A program made the translations under genes and the position numbers. A stretch of 64,000 nt of DNA from Chrysoperla carnea (lineage: Eukaryota > Arthropoda > Insecta > Neuroptera > Chrysopidae). Where the stretch lies: positions 61,883,501 through 61,947,500 of the forward strand of contig NC_058341.1 of the NCBI RefSeq assembly GCF_905475395.1, read 5' to 3'. Below the pieces are notes generated by a model that made no database searches, had not been told where the DNA came from, and saw nothing but the letters and a program-made list of their open reading frames with translations. This document shows, piece by piece, positions 24,730 to 35,602 of this stretch (its first letter is position 1; every line of letters starts with the position of its first letter).

Positions 24730-25735
24730 ACCTCCTATACTGCGGAAAAACGGACTATCAATTACTTACTTAATTTATTTAAATAACATTTTTTTTAATT
24801 TAAAAAAAAAAAAAATGTTGAACGCATATTTTTTTCGACATTTTTCGTTTTTTCAAGTACACGGCTCTCATAATAAAATGCTTTAAAAACATGTTTTCTA
24901 CCGCTTTAAATCATTGGGAGTGTATAAATAATACCAACGCCTTATTTATACTTTAACCACACCTAGTCACACTGTTGCTTCCGTTCACACTGTCTTCAAA
25001 TATTTAGTTTACACGATTCAGTTTCGTGTACAATACTTCATTATTAGTAAAAGGATAGATGGAAGAAGTCGGTCGACAATGCTTAAAGCTCAATCAGTGG
25101 CTGAAAGTCTATTAACCACTCTATTAAGCCTTCATTTTAAAGTAGGTATTTGTTTTCCAGCAAAACTCATTATTTTCTCAATTTTTGCTCAGACTTTAAT
25201 ATGCAGTTGTTCTAACCAATTGGGCAGTTTATGCAGTTATAAATTATTTTCTGTGCAGTTTTAACAATTCCTTTAATAAAATTAACATTGTAACTGTAGC
25301 TGTAATGGTATACAGAACTTTATGAAAAAGATAGATTTATTTCGGTGTGATGGAAATTTTCTATAGCTTTCTTCTTTGTGAAAATTAGAAAATATTTATC
25401 ACTTAAAATAATTTTCTTTTTGGTAGATGTGCGTAAAATTCTTGCAATTATAAGCAGTTCTAAAAATTGCTTAAAAAACACTGTTGATGCCATCTCTTCG
25501 AAATCTGTAAGAAAACTTTGTCCCAATATTTAAGCTCACCTGTTTTACAGTGCTGGAAAACGACTGCTTACTAATACCTAAAAAGTTTGCATGGGTGGGT
25601 CGTCACATGACTCAAGTTAAATAATTTATATTAATTGAATTTAAATCTAAATTATGAATAAAAATAATATTTTTATCACGGAAGGGATTTTAATGCTTTA
25701 AAAATAGAGTAAAAGGTAGAATTTATACGTCAATT
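24730..25735. other. AT-rich DNA without recognised features
   Basis: Short open frames here show no domain. Nothing else is supported. Confidence 0.4.
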
Positions 25736-25739
25736 TGAC

Positions 25740-26035
25740 AAAAGAGAGGTCTGTGCCATCGTAGTGCCTAAACGGATGAATCAATTTTGATATTTTGGTT
25801 TCGTTTGAAAGATAATTTAATGGAGAGCGTTCTTAGCAAGGTTAGGTTGACAGTTTATAATTCCATACCCGAAAAAACTATAAAATTGGCGATGATGTTC
25901 AAAATCGATTCAATTTGGAAAAGGCTTTAAGGAAAACGGTAATTTAATGGAGAGTCTTCAAATATATGTTTCAAGTGCAAGTTTAAGGTTCCGTACCCGA
26001 ATCATTGTCGGGGGTTTTTTAAATTTTGTAAATTT
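25740..26035 (+). repeat. Dispersed repeat E, copy 1
   Basis: Its blocks GCCATCGTAGTGCCTAAACG, AATTTAATGGAGAG, ATATGTTTCAAGTGCAA and GTTCCGTACCCGAA recur at 36055-36290 (plus) and 60420-60680 (minus). Such GACAGA/CCGTACC-type interspersed repeats are common in insect genomes. It is non-coding. Confidence 0.65.
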
Positions 26036-26599
26036 CACTTGTTAAAGCTCAATCTTCGATTAATTTTTGTGAAATTAACATTATTGTGAGTTCTTCCATA
26101 AGGTACTGTGTTAAAAATCACAATTTTGCTCCGCAAGAGGTCTCAAAACTGCGTTTATTGTGATCAAGGCACTTTGAACTATCATTTACCGCAAACAAAA
26201 ACTCACCGTACTTGCTCAAACAGCCGAACTATACTTTAACCGCCACAAGCTCTTACTCATAGTTTTTAGAGTGACTCTTGTACTTCGGACTTGCAATAAA
26301 AGTATTTTATTTAAAACTAAATTAAAAACTTAAGTGGGAGGCCCTGCGATTTAAACTCACTATCCCTGGGGTTCGTAGAAATAAGCTTTTCAACGCTTTC
26401 GCCATTTTTATATAATTTTTTGCGATATCATATGACATTTTCATTTGATTTACACGTGTCTATGATTTGCAGTTTCAGCTAGCTATCTCACCAGGATGCA
26501 CTTACCTCAATTTCCAAAATTCAAGATTTGTACCGAATAAACAAACAAATAGTTTACAGTGCAGAAGGGGTATGGATTCGTGAATAACACTCGTCTTCT

Positions 26600-26957
26600 T
26601 AAATGCAAGTTAAATGAATGTAATAAGAGAGAATAACAGTGGTCTACAAAAATATTGAGCTGTTTGGCGTGACCTCCACCCCAAAATGTCGGAAAAATGA
26701 GGGTATGAAAATTTATCAACAAACAGCTAATTTTTACACAATTGTTCAATTAGTAAAATTGAATACGCAGACTGGCTTACAAAATTTTATGAGCCGTTTT
26801 CTCAGAAGTACTCCTTAAACATGTCAGTTTAACGGCTGACGGAATGTTTTTTTTTCCGACATATTGTGGGCGTAGGTCACGCCAAACGACCCAATATATT
26901 TGTAGGACACTATTATTCTCTCTTATTACATTCATTTGTCTTGCATTCAAGAAAAAA
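26600..26957. repeat. Inverted repeat interrupted by a LINE
   Basis: The left arm at about 26600-26697 is the inverse of the right arm at about 26850-26957 (landmarks GGTCACGCCAAAC and TTATTCTCTCTTATTACATT). The right arm is cut by the LINE fragment and seems to resume after the poly(A), at about 27412. Confidence 0.7.
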
Positions 26958-27411
26958 GCAAATTGTTATTCAGCGTAGTACAGATAAACTGAAACCAATA
27001 AAATCAACAATTACCGAATGGCATACATCAACTAGAGCATCAAGAAGAGAAGAAGTGGTTCTGGCTAGATTACGAACAGGCCACACAAATCTCACACACA
27101 ACTACCTTCTTAAGAAACAAGAACCTCCCATATGTGACAAGTGTAAAATTAAACTTACTGTAAAACATATTCTAAGTGAGTGTACTAAAACAAAAGTAAA
27201 ATTTAAGTGCTATGGTGAAACTAACCTAAATATAAACCATTTACTCAGAGATAACGAGAATACGACACAACTACTCTTTAAAGTTCTGAAAGACCTTAAT
27301 CTTTACAATTTAATTTAACAAACCATTTCCACCCTGTACAACTTACAATGAATACTTCAGACACTCGTGTTGATAGCCTTAGCAGCTAAACACAAAAAAA
27401 AAAAAAAAAAA
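26958..27411 (+). mobile_element. 5'-truncated LINE (Jockey/R1-type) with poly(A) tail
   Basis: The coding part (to 27318) reads SRREEVVLARLRTGHTNLTH, NYLLKKQEPPICDKCKIKLT and VKHILSEC, the region after RNase H at the C-terminus of Jockey/R1-like pol with its Cys/His cluster, and ends in a stop. A 3' UTR of about 70 bp and an A tract (about 27391-27411) follow, which fixes the 3' end. About 120 pol residues remain, so it was probably dead on arrival. The first ~30 residues of the open frame that begins at 26866 belong to the flanking inverted repeat, not to the LINE. Confidence 0.85.
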
Positions 27412-28046
27412 AATTATTCATTTTTTTTCAAGACGTCGTTTAGTTGATTTTTTTCGTTTTCCACATTGAAAACGACTCAATTTCCGTAAATTGTACAAGT
27501 TTTCGTAAATTTAAACGTTGTAGGTTACACTGAAATGAAATTTCTCTCACGTAGTTTCGTAAGATCACAACACCGTACCCCCCCCCTCTGTACTGTTGAC
27601 TAAATGTATTTATCCACCGCTTCCAGCATATTTATATTAATTTTTATGTCACAATATTGTATTGTCATTCGATTTAACCAAGTCCAGCGATTTTCAGCTC
27701 TATATCTCATATGGGAAAGTACCTTAATTTTCAAATACCAAATTTGTATCGATCCAACAAACAAGCAAGAAAACGAACTAAAATAAAAAGCTAACAACAA
27801 AACACTTGTTTTTATAAATCTTCATCATATAAATGATACTACTTCCGTTAATGTCTATCAATTGTATGGTTGGTTGATTGGCTTATTTGTACAATCCCCT
27901 TTACGATTTAACCAAGTCTGTGTATACACCGGTTCATGCATGACTGCATGAGGGCTCTTTTATTAGGTAGTAAAGTAGGGTTGCCAACTTTAAAAAAAAA
28001 TTATAGTATCGTGTCTTTTGAAGGCCGGAAAAAAAATATAGATTAC
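27412..28046. other. Repeat-derived AT-rich DNA
   Basis: 27655-27775 resembles 26455-26545 (CTCATATGGGAAAGTACCTTAA and the AAACAAGC region). A TAGGGTTGCC motif at 27976 is mirrored by GGCAACCCTA near 29101, suggesting an old hAT-like element around the fold-back element that follows, but no target duplication was found. Confidence 0.4.
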
Positions 28047-28770
28047 AGTCTGTTCGCATTGAAGATGAAGACATTCTCATATTTTCGTTATTTATAAGAA
28101 TATCCATTTGAAATTTGGCACAGTCATACAAGGTGAAGGGTCATATTTTTTAAGATACTTAACCAAAATCTGACCTTTAAGCTCAGCCTACTACAAATTG
28201 ACAAATAGGGATGGTTGGAGATGGTTAGAAAACAACTATTTGAAAAAGTTGCTTAGAAAATTTGTTATACCCACCCATATACCGATTTTCATGACTTAAT
28301 TCGAGTTTTAATTTTTTCATAATTTTGATGATTACTCAATATTATTACAAGTTTATTTTTTTAGTTTTATAAATATAATGTGCTTTGGAAGAAAAAACTG
28401 GACAAATTTTAGTGTTATGTATTCAAATATTTCAATAAACTGGTAATAATAATTTTGAGTGTAGACTAAAATAATGAAAAATTAATAATGCAAATTTTAG
28501 CATGAAAATCAATATGTGGGTGTAAAGAAAATTTTCAACTTTTTCTTATAATTATTTTCGATTACTCTAACCATCTCTGACGCTAAGCAAAACATTAAGA
28601 ATCGGACCTATTTGTCAATTTGTAAAAGGTTGAGTTTAAGTTCAGATTTCGGTTAAAAACCTTAAAAAATGTGACCCACCACATTGTATGGCTATGCAAA
28701 ATTCCAAATCGATATTTTTACAAATAACGAAAAGATGAGAGTTCGATCTTCATCTTAAATGTATATATGA
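28047..28770. mobile_element. Fold-back element of the CAGTGTGTC family
   Basis: The arms at about 28047-28250 and 28570-28770 are inverted copies (GAAGATGAAGACATTCTCAT; TTAACCRAAATCTGA; CAAATTGACAAATAGG). The same sequence occurs at 45905-46129 and, inverted, at 61959-62190, where the end reads TATACAGTGTGTC. Confidence 0.7.
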
Positions 28771-29499
28771 TCGGCAATGTTGGGTAACTTAACATATAGC
28801 TTTGGAAGAAAAAAATTCATTTCTGCCATCGTTTCAAGCGTAAATTATGCATATGATATAGAACCTTTGGAAATTCAATGCAAATCAAGAACTTTGACAC
28901 TAAATCTCAAAAACGACACGTTTGCCATTAACACATTTCTTCAGAATGACACGAAGAATATTTTCCCAAATTCTGGCAACATTAGATCGAAAATCACTTT
29001 CCTTATATAGAGGTTGGGGGTCTCTTATCAGTGTTTCATTTACAGGAATATCGCAACCTGAAAAATACATAGTTAACTGTACTCAAAATACAGTATTTTC
29101 GGCAACCCTAATTTTTAAGTATTAATATTATTGTTTATTTTATTCATTGTCTTGTTTCACGAATTTAGAAAGAGGCAACACAAAATCTGCTTCCCTCAAT
29201 TGTATTAGAAAAACATAAAATAAATAGGTCCAAGACATACATGAATAACAATGAATAGAAAATTGGGAAAAAAACAATTTAATTTTTCTTTGCAGCATAT
29301 TTTCATGGAGAAGATTTTTTTTGTTTAAATTTTGTTTTATAATAGCGATAATTTTCAAGAAAAAATATCGGATTGGTTTTAACCCCGTATCATTTGAAAG
29401 CTAGTTTTTTCTAGTTGTCGAACCCATCTCCCAAATAATTAACAGAAAATTTTGAGCAAATAATAAATTCAATAAAATATTATTGAATTTTTGCGAAAG

Positions 29500-29995
29500 A
29501 GAAATATTAGAATAAACAATAGTTCGAAAAAACACATAACTAGCTAAACTAAAAGGTAGAAAATAATTTCGTTAAATTTCAATTATTGTAAATATTTTAT
29601 GGATATTGGTAAAAGAAAAGTCATTATAAAATATCTTAAAAAGCAACCCACGCTTTTTTAAGATAAAATGATTTTTTTTAAATTTAAATCAATTATTTTC
29701 TACCTTTTAGTTCAGCTAGTTGCAAAGTGTGTTTTTTAGTTTTTTGTAAACTATTATTTATTTTGTGTTTTATAGTTTTTTTAAACTAGGTACCTATGAT
29801 TTATTTATTATAAAATTCCGTATAAATATGGTGGGAGCGCAAATAAATGTATATATTTTCAGATATGCAAATCATTAATCCTGAAAATCCCGATCAAGAT
29901 AATCAAATTAGCTTATTTAATTATTGTATGGCCCTCAGTCCTTGATAGACGTTTTGAAGGAGCTCAAAATCGTGTTCAAAGTGTTTGTTACATAC
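29500..29995. repeat. Dispersed fold-back repeat D, copy 2 (inverted)
   Basis: It is the inverse of 23880-24425, with TTCTACCTTTTAGTTCAGCT and TATAAATATGGTGGGAGCGC. The outer parts also pair internally. Confidence 0.7.
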
Positions 29996-31120
29996 TAACA
30001 TACAAACATACTAACATACGTGTGAAGCTGATAAAAGCGTGTTAAAAATCGCAAATTTTTTTGTAATTTTTTTAGTAAGCATATCATGCACTCAGAAGTT
30101 AAAATTTTCTGTTGTCCATTAAATGTGCACTTTTTCGGATATATTTCCGTTCTATGTTCTATATAAAGTTCAACATTGAGCATAATAAAAAAAACTTTTA
30201 ACAAACAGAAAACCGACTTCAAAAGAAAATCTTTTCCAAAACAAATTAATATGCACTAAAAAGTAAAAAAAATAACGATAATATAATGCAGTTAAAAGTT
30301 TTTTTTTTATTTCGTGATTTTTAGTGAATCTGAAGTACACTAACTAATCTTTCACTAAAAAAGAATCATCGAAATCTGTTGACGTGATATTGAGTTATTC
30401 GTCCTCTTGTCGTGCATAATGAATGCAAATTTAAGACTTTTATGGTTTTCTCATGGATGGCGTTGTCAGAACTAGACTAAAAAAATGAAATGGGACCATA
30501 CGGGAAGCACCAGCTTTAAAATAGATAAAAAATCATCAAAATCGGTTCACCCAGTCAAAAGTTCTGAAATAACAAACATAAAAAAAAAAAATCAGTCGAA
30601 TTGGGAACCTCCTTTTTTTGGTTTGAAGTCGGTTAAATATATATATATATATAGTCATGAAGAAAACCGGTAATAGAATCGAGTATGGTCCAGTATTCGA
30701 CAATCCACCTTTTTTATTACGATTCTTGCGTCAACATATATAACAAACAAAATCTTTCTTAATTTTGGTCCATGCCTCGATCAAGCGTCTAATCTAATGA
30801 ATCAGGTTTGTTGTTAATTCTCTTTTACAATTTTACTGTTATTGCACTGTAAAAAAAAGGCAAAAGAAGAAAAGCGTCCAACTTTCCTTTGTGTAAGTAA
30901 TGGCATAAAATATTTTCCAAAATCAACAATATTCGTCGACTTCAAAAAAAAAGTCATTTTAAATTTGTTGAAAAATTGAAATTTGGCTCTTTCATTACAC
31001 ATAGCCTTTGAACAAGCCAACCAAGGTTTTGAAAAACTCAAGTTCTAATTACAGGACTAGAGCCGCAAATTATCGAAAAAAGTTTTTTTTTATATAAAAT
31101 GTTTTATAAAATACACTCGA
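29996..31120. other. AT-rich DNA with short tandem motifs
   Basis: It contains CATACTAACATACAAACATA near 29992 and a (TA)n tract at about 30636-30651. No coding signal is seen. Confidence 0.45.
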
Positions 31121-31121
31121 G

Positions 31122-31330
31122 TGACGAAAACTCGAAGAGTGGACGGAGATACCGTTCACTCTGGGCAACAGGTACCTCGGAGATCATTTCTATCGCGATA
31201 TTTGTGTCCAGCGATCCCAAAAACCTTCGAGGAACGAGTTTGGATTGACTATATAACAAATTTCCCGAAAACTCCAAGAGACAGCGGTACCGTTCGCCCT
31301 GGGCACCAGATACCTCAGAAACCAATTATA
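31122..31330. repeat. Two-copy direct repeat, ~143-bp spacing
   Basis: The block from 31124 (GAAAACTCGAAGAGTGGACG, TACCGTTCACTCTGGGCAAC, AGGTACCTCGGAGATC) recurs from about 31267 (GAAAACTCCAAGAGACAGCG, TACCGTTCGCCCTGGGCACC, AGATACCTCAGAAACC). It is notably GC-richer than its surroundings. Both strands are open across it, but only because of the repeat composition. Confidence 0.75.
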
Positions 31331-31339
31331 AAATTTATT

Positions 31340-33060
31340 ATAAATAAATAAGAAATCAATCAATCGCATACTTTCCTGAAGTTCTAACGAATCGAGTGCA
31401 GAAAACCGTATTCAAATCCGTCTTACTGTTAAATTTTTTAGCTTTTAATGAAACATTCTTTATTCATCCATTCAGAAATATTTGCCAATCTAAGAGCTCC
31501 TAGTGAATCATTGGCGAACATTATATGTTCATTATTTACCCGTGTGAAAACAAACATTGGCGATAAAAAGCCAACACCGTTTGTCATTAATGAATGACAA
31601 AATTATCACAAAAGTTCATATTTCTTCTAATGTCCGGAAAATCGGAAAAACGATTTTTTTTTCCAACTTTTCTGTTAATTTGACTTTATTTCGAGTCGGT
31701 TAGTGAAAATCTTTCCAAAGCATGTACATCGTTATTTTTGGCACTGAATTTATTTTCTCGGTATCGAAAGTAAAAAAATTAGTCCATTGTTTTAACCAAA
31801 ACAAGTGTAGATACAGATGTACGCTATTAATGTATTCTTGGTGGCGCCCATGTCCAGAATCGTTATATCACCCTTTACGAGGAAATGGTTACCTACCTAT
31901 AAAATTGAAAATTTGAAATGATAAAATATATAAAATATCACGAAAAAAGAACAAAAAATTGTATCCACAAGACTTCAAAACATGTAATTTTTTTCGTAAA
32001 TTCAAAATCCATCTTTTTACGGCAATTATATTCTAACTCAGATATACATAATATACCATTACAGTGTACTTACAGAGAGACATAGTATACTAACAGAAAA
32101 CTTAGAAGTTTGATGGAGCAAAATAAGAGCTTCTCTATAGTGGCTTCTGGTCTTAAAAACAATAGAAATATTTAGCTAAAAATAGAGAGGAGGCGAATAG
32201 CTAGGTATCTGGAAATAAGATGACATGTAACTATGGTTGCTAAATTCTTACTTCAATGTATTTTGAAAAATCTTCGGACTCTTCCAAAAAGTTTTCCTAA
32301 AACATTCAACTAAGTGTACACCTCCGTGTTTTTACCTCTAAAGATCATACCGACAAATTTAATCATATTTTTAAGACTTTTGTTGCTATAGGGCAAACAA
32401 TACTTATTTTATTTTTAATAATTTGAATAAATAGTTCCATCTATTTTACATTTAATTAACTATTTTTTCTAAAACTACATATATTGAATATTGCCATCTG
32501 TTGACGAAATGTATATACTACATACAATATAGAAGTAAAAGCGTTGTTTTTTTTAGTTATGACACGTGTTCTCCTTCGGATTTTGCACATGAGATGGCAG
32601 TTGCATTCCTTTTGCACCATGGTGAGATTCAAATTAACTTAGGAGATTATTGAATCAGATATTTTTTATTTATAAAAAACTACGGAACGATACGAACAAT
32701 ATAGTGCATTTAGAGATTTTAGTTTTAAAAATTAAGTTTTTCCCTGTGATTGCGTTCATTCACTGATCGGCGGGTTGGCCATGCCTTTAATGGGCTCAAG
32801 TTAGCACGGGTCTGCGGGAAATTTTTGGTTAGCACGGGTTTGCGGGAAGCATGTCAAACTTGACCGAATGCTTGTCAAATTTGTATGAACGTGTGAAGTC
32901 AATTACAAATATCACATGAAAAAGGTTTTTCTCCTAAAACATTTTCATCTTTAATAATCAGCCGTTCGTTAATCTGGTAATCATTTTCTTTAATGTAGTC
33001 ATCTTTAAATAGGAGATATTACTTTAAAGAGGAAAAAAATCATAATAAAAAATACTTTTT
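31340..33060. other. AT-rich DNA without recognised features
   Basis: A short direct repeat GGTTAGCACGGGTYTGCGGG-like pair lies near 32800-32850. Nothing coding is supported. Confidence 0.45.
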
Positions 33061-33069
33061 AAAAGACAA

Positions 33070-33360
33070 GCTTTTATTGTACTTAAAAGTAGAAAATAAT
33101 TATTTTAGAGGTACTTAATTGTGTATTAACCATTAATAAATTAGTCAGCCAACCATATTGTGGAACAACTCCCGTCAGTCAGCCAAAAATTATTAAAAAT
33201 ATTCGACGAATTGAAATAAAAAATTTTTTTTATTTTCACTGGCTAACAGAAGTTGTTTCACAATATGGTTAGCTGACCAATTTATTTATGAATAATATAC
33301 AATTAAGTAGCTCTAAAAAAAATTCTAAGGTAAAAAAATTAATTGCATCTTATTTATACA
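33070..33360. repeat. Imperfect inverted repeat (fold-back), ~290 bp
   Basis: ATAAATTAGTCAGCCAACCA and TATTGTGGAACAACT are mirrored by AGTTGTTTCACAATATGG and TTAGCTGACCAATTTAT, with arms extending outward through AATTGTGTATTA/AATATACAATT. The spacer is short. Confidence 0.75.
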
Positions 33361-34079
33361 TACATTAGGGCTGACTGACCAGCTCTGTTCTCACATTTAA
33401 CTAATTGGCTGCCATAACTGTTATTATTACGATTTATACTCATCTTAGTAAAAAAGAAGTTGTCTCAAAAATCACATGTGGTTGGGAATATCTCGTTTCC
33501 TTAACATAGGATAAAATGTTCTACAAATTTCGTCTGAAGCCTTTTTTTATATGTTGAACCGTTTTGAACCGCTAAAAAAGAGACCGTCTTGTATATTAAT
33601 ATTTTGAATCATTGTATAAACACGTGCATGTCTGTGTATTTCAGAGAGGTAATATATGATAGACGAAGACAGCTAGATCTACGCGAACTTTTTTTTAGGT
33701 TTCTCTCTATAACGATCAACCATTTGGATGGCCACTTTACGGTTCTATATTATCACTTCTATGATAAAATACAAACATAGTAAGTAAAAATAAATTAAAA
33801 AGGCTTTTTATTTTGATTAAATTATTAAAAACCTGTTAAAACTATGCTTTTTATTTTCAAATTTCCCCCTATTTAAACTTATAAGGATTTCAATGCCCTT
33901 AAGTGGACCTCCACCAAAAATTCAAAAAAATTTCGAATGTCTGAAAGTACTTCCCTAAGGGATAATTTTGTGCGCTGATCATGAAGTTATGCTGCCCGAG
34001 ATGAGGAAAAATAATTTGGCCATTTTAAGCGTGAAATTTGAATTGAACATTTGTGTTTTCTTGAGTCTAGCTTTGAACA

Positions 34080-35290
34080 GAGGGTCAGATCAAAAAAGTT
34101 TTCATGCAGAAGTTGTTCCTAGAGTAAATACGCACATTTTTCGGCCCACTAATGGTCACGGGTCCCAGATATGACCCCTTATGCCTGTTTTTTGAATGAT
34201 TTTTTTAGAGTTTGAGGTTGACTTCAAAAACAAAATGTATGCTGGGAAAGATAGTGTTTTTTATGTTGCTTCCCCTCGCTTTTTATTTTTTTGAATATCG
34301 CCACTACCAGCGCTAAAATCTACCGCGTTTCCGAAAAATCGTAAAATTGAGTTTTCAGTATAACCTAAAAATACCATTCATTGTAAGTTTGGTCCTTAAT
34401 ACTTCAACTTCTTAGCTAACTTAGAAAACTTACCACTTTTTCGAAGTTTATTAAGAATTATTTTAGATAGGCCAAATTTTACAAATTTTTTTTGGTTGGT
34501 TGTTAGAGTATACCAAATTTTGCCGTCAGCCGTTTTATCGAGTTTTACTAAATTGCTATCTTTTTGTGTGATTTGACATATACATCTAAAAGGTGTTCCA
34601 AATAAGCAAAAAGATAGCAATTTAGTGAAACTTGCACACTTTTTTTATCTTCAAGGTGCTGTATAATTATAATTGATAGCTAGGAAGTCACAAATTTAGA
34701 TTTAAACTTAGGATGTCCGAATCTATCGCCCATATTGTTAATTTGTTTACTATGCCCAAAATTAGACCCAGGGTATCCCCAAACGCATCCTGATCCATAT
34801 CCTCAGTTCTAGATGAGAGAAAAAAAATCATCTGGCGGCAAAAGTTGGGCCGTAGTCTGCTATAACAACGTGTTGCTTAGCCAGTCTATACTAATTCTTA
34901 CCTCTAAAACTTTTCCAAGAGTCGAATTTTTCCAAGTTAGTTCACTAGTCGAATTATTGACCAAACTTACAATGACTGGTATCTTTAGGTTATACTGATC
35001 TAAATCTACAGGATCTATTTTGATTTTTTTAAATAATCACATTTTTGGGCCTAAAACTCAATTTTACGATTTCCCGGAAAAAATAAAAAGTGGGGTGAAG
35101 CAGCATAAAAACCATTATCTTTCCCGGCGTACATTTTATTTTTAGATAATACCTCTAACTCGAAAAAAATCATTCAAAAAAACGTTAAAAATGGACAAAA
35201 GGGCCTATATCAGGACCCATGACCTTTAGTGGGCGGAAAATTTTGCGTATGCACTATCGGTGCAACTTTTGTCTGAAAGGTTTTTGATCG
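34080..35290. repeat. Long inverted repeat at the 3' end of the RDH-like gene
   Basis: The left arm is about 34080-34440 and the right arm about 34890-35290. Mirrored landmarks are CGGCCCACTAATGGTCA, TTTTTTGAATGATTTTTTT, GGGAAAGATA, CAGTATAACCTAAA and CATTGTAAGTTTGGTC. The centre has no recognisable gene. The right arm ends 118 bp beyond the RDH stop codon. Confidence 0.8.
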
Positions 35291-35407
35291 CAAAAAAAAA
35301 TCAACGAAAGCTACCAGGTGATTGGGCTACACGGGTAACAACAGTTGTAAATGCTGCACTGCACATTAAATACAATTAAGTTTTATAACTTAAAAAACTG
35401 GCATCAA

Positions 35408-35602
35408 CTAGTAATGAATTTCATTTTTTTGTAAATTCACCAATTTTACACTTTCATTCCATACTTTTTCCCTTAAAACTTGATTCATGGTTACTGAAGT
35501 TGTCGAATATTCTCTACAATCTTGAAAATATTTACCACTAACTCCTTCTATCTTCTCACATACGGCACAATGGATTGTTGTTTGGGCTCCTTCCTTGCAA
35601 TC
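35408..35602 (-). CDS. RDH-like gene, exon 4 (C-terminus)
   Basis: The exon is 195 bp and encodes residues 255-318 plus the stop TAG (35410-35408). The acceptor is TGTTTAG|GAT. It starts DCKEGAQTTIHCAV and continues EGVSGKYFQDC, the conserved tail of RDH11-14 proteins, ending NEIHY. No canonical AATAAA was seen within the first 200 bases after the stop. Confidence 0.85.
   Translation of the reverse strand, partial: DCKEGAQTTIHCAVCEKIEGVSGKYFQDCREYSTTSVTMNQVLREKVWNESVKLVNLQKNEIHY

Noticed and set aside
26866..26957. N-terminal ~30 residues of the LINE-containing frame as protein
   Set aside because: The same peptide appears inverted at 26600-26697. It is the flanking inverted repeat, not LINE coding sequence.
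27976..29110. hAT-like element bounded by TAGGGTTGCC and its inverse
   Set aside because: The end motifs face each other correctly but no 8-bp duplication was found. Left as a possibility only.
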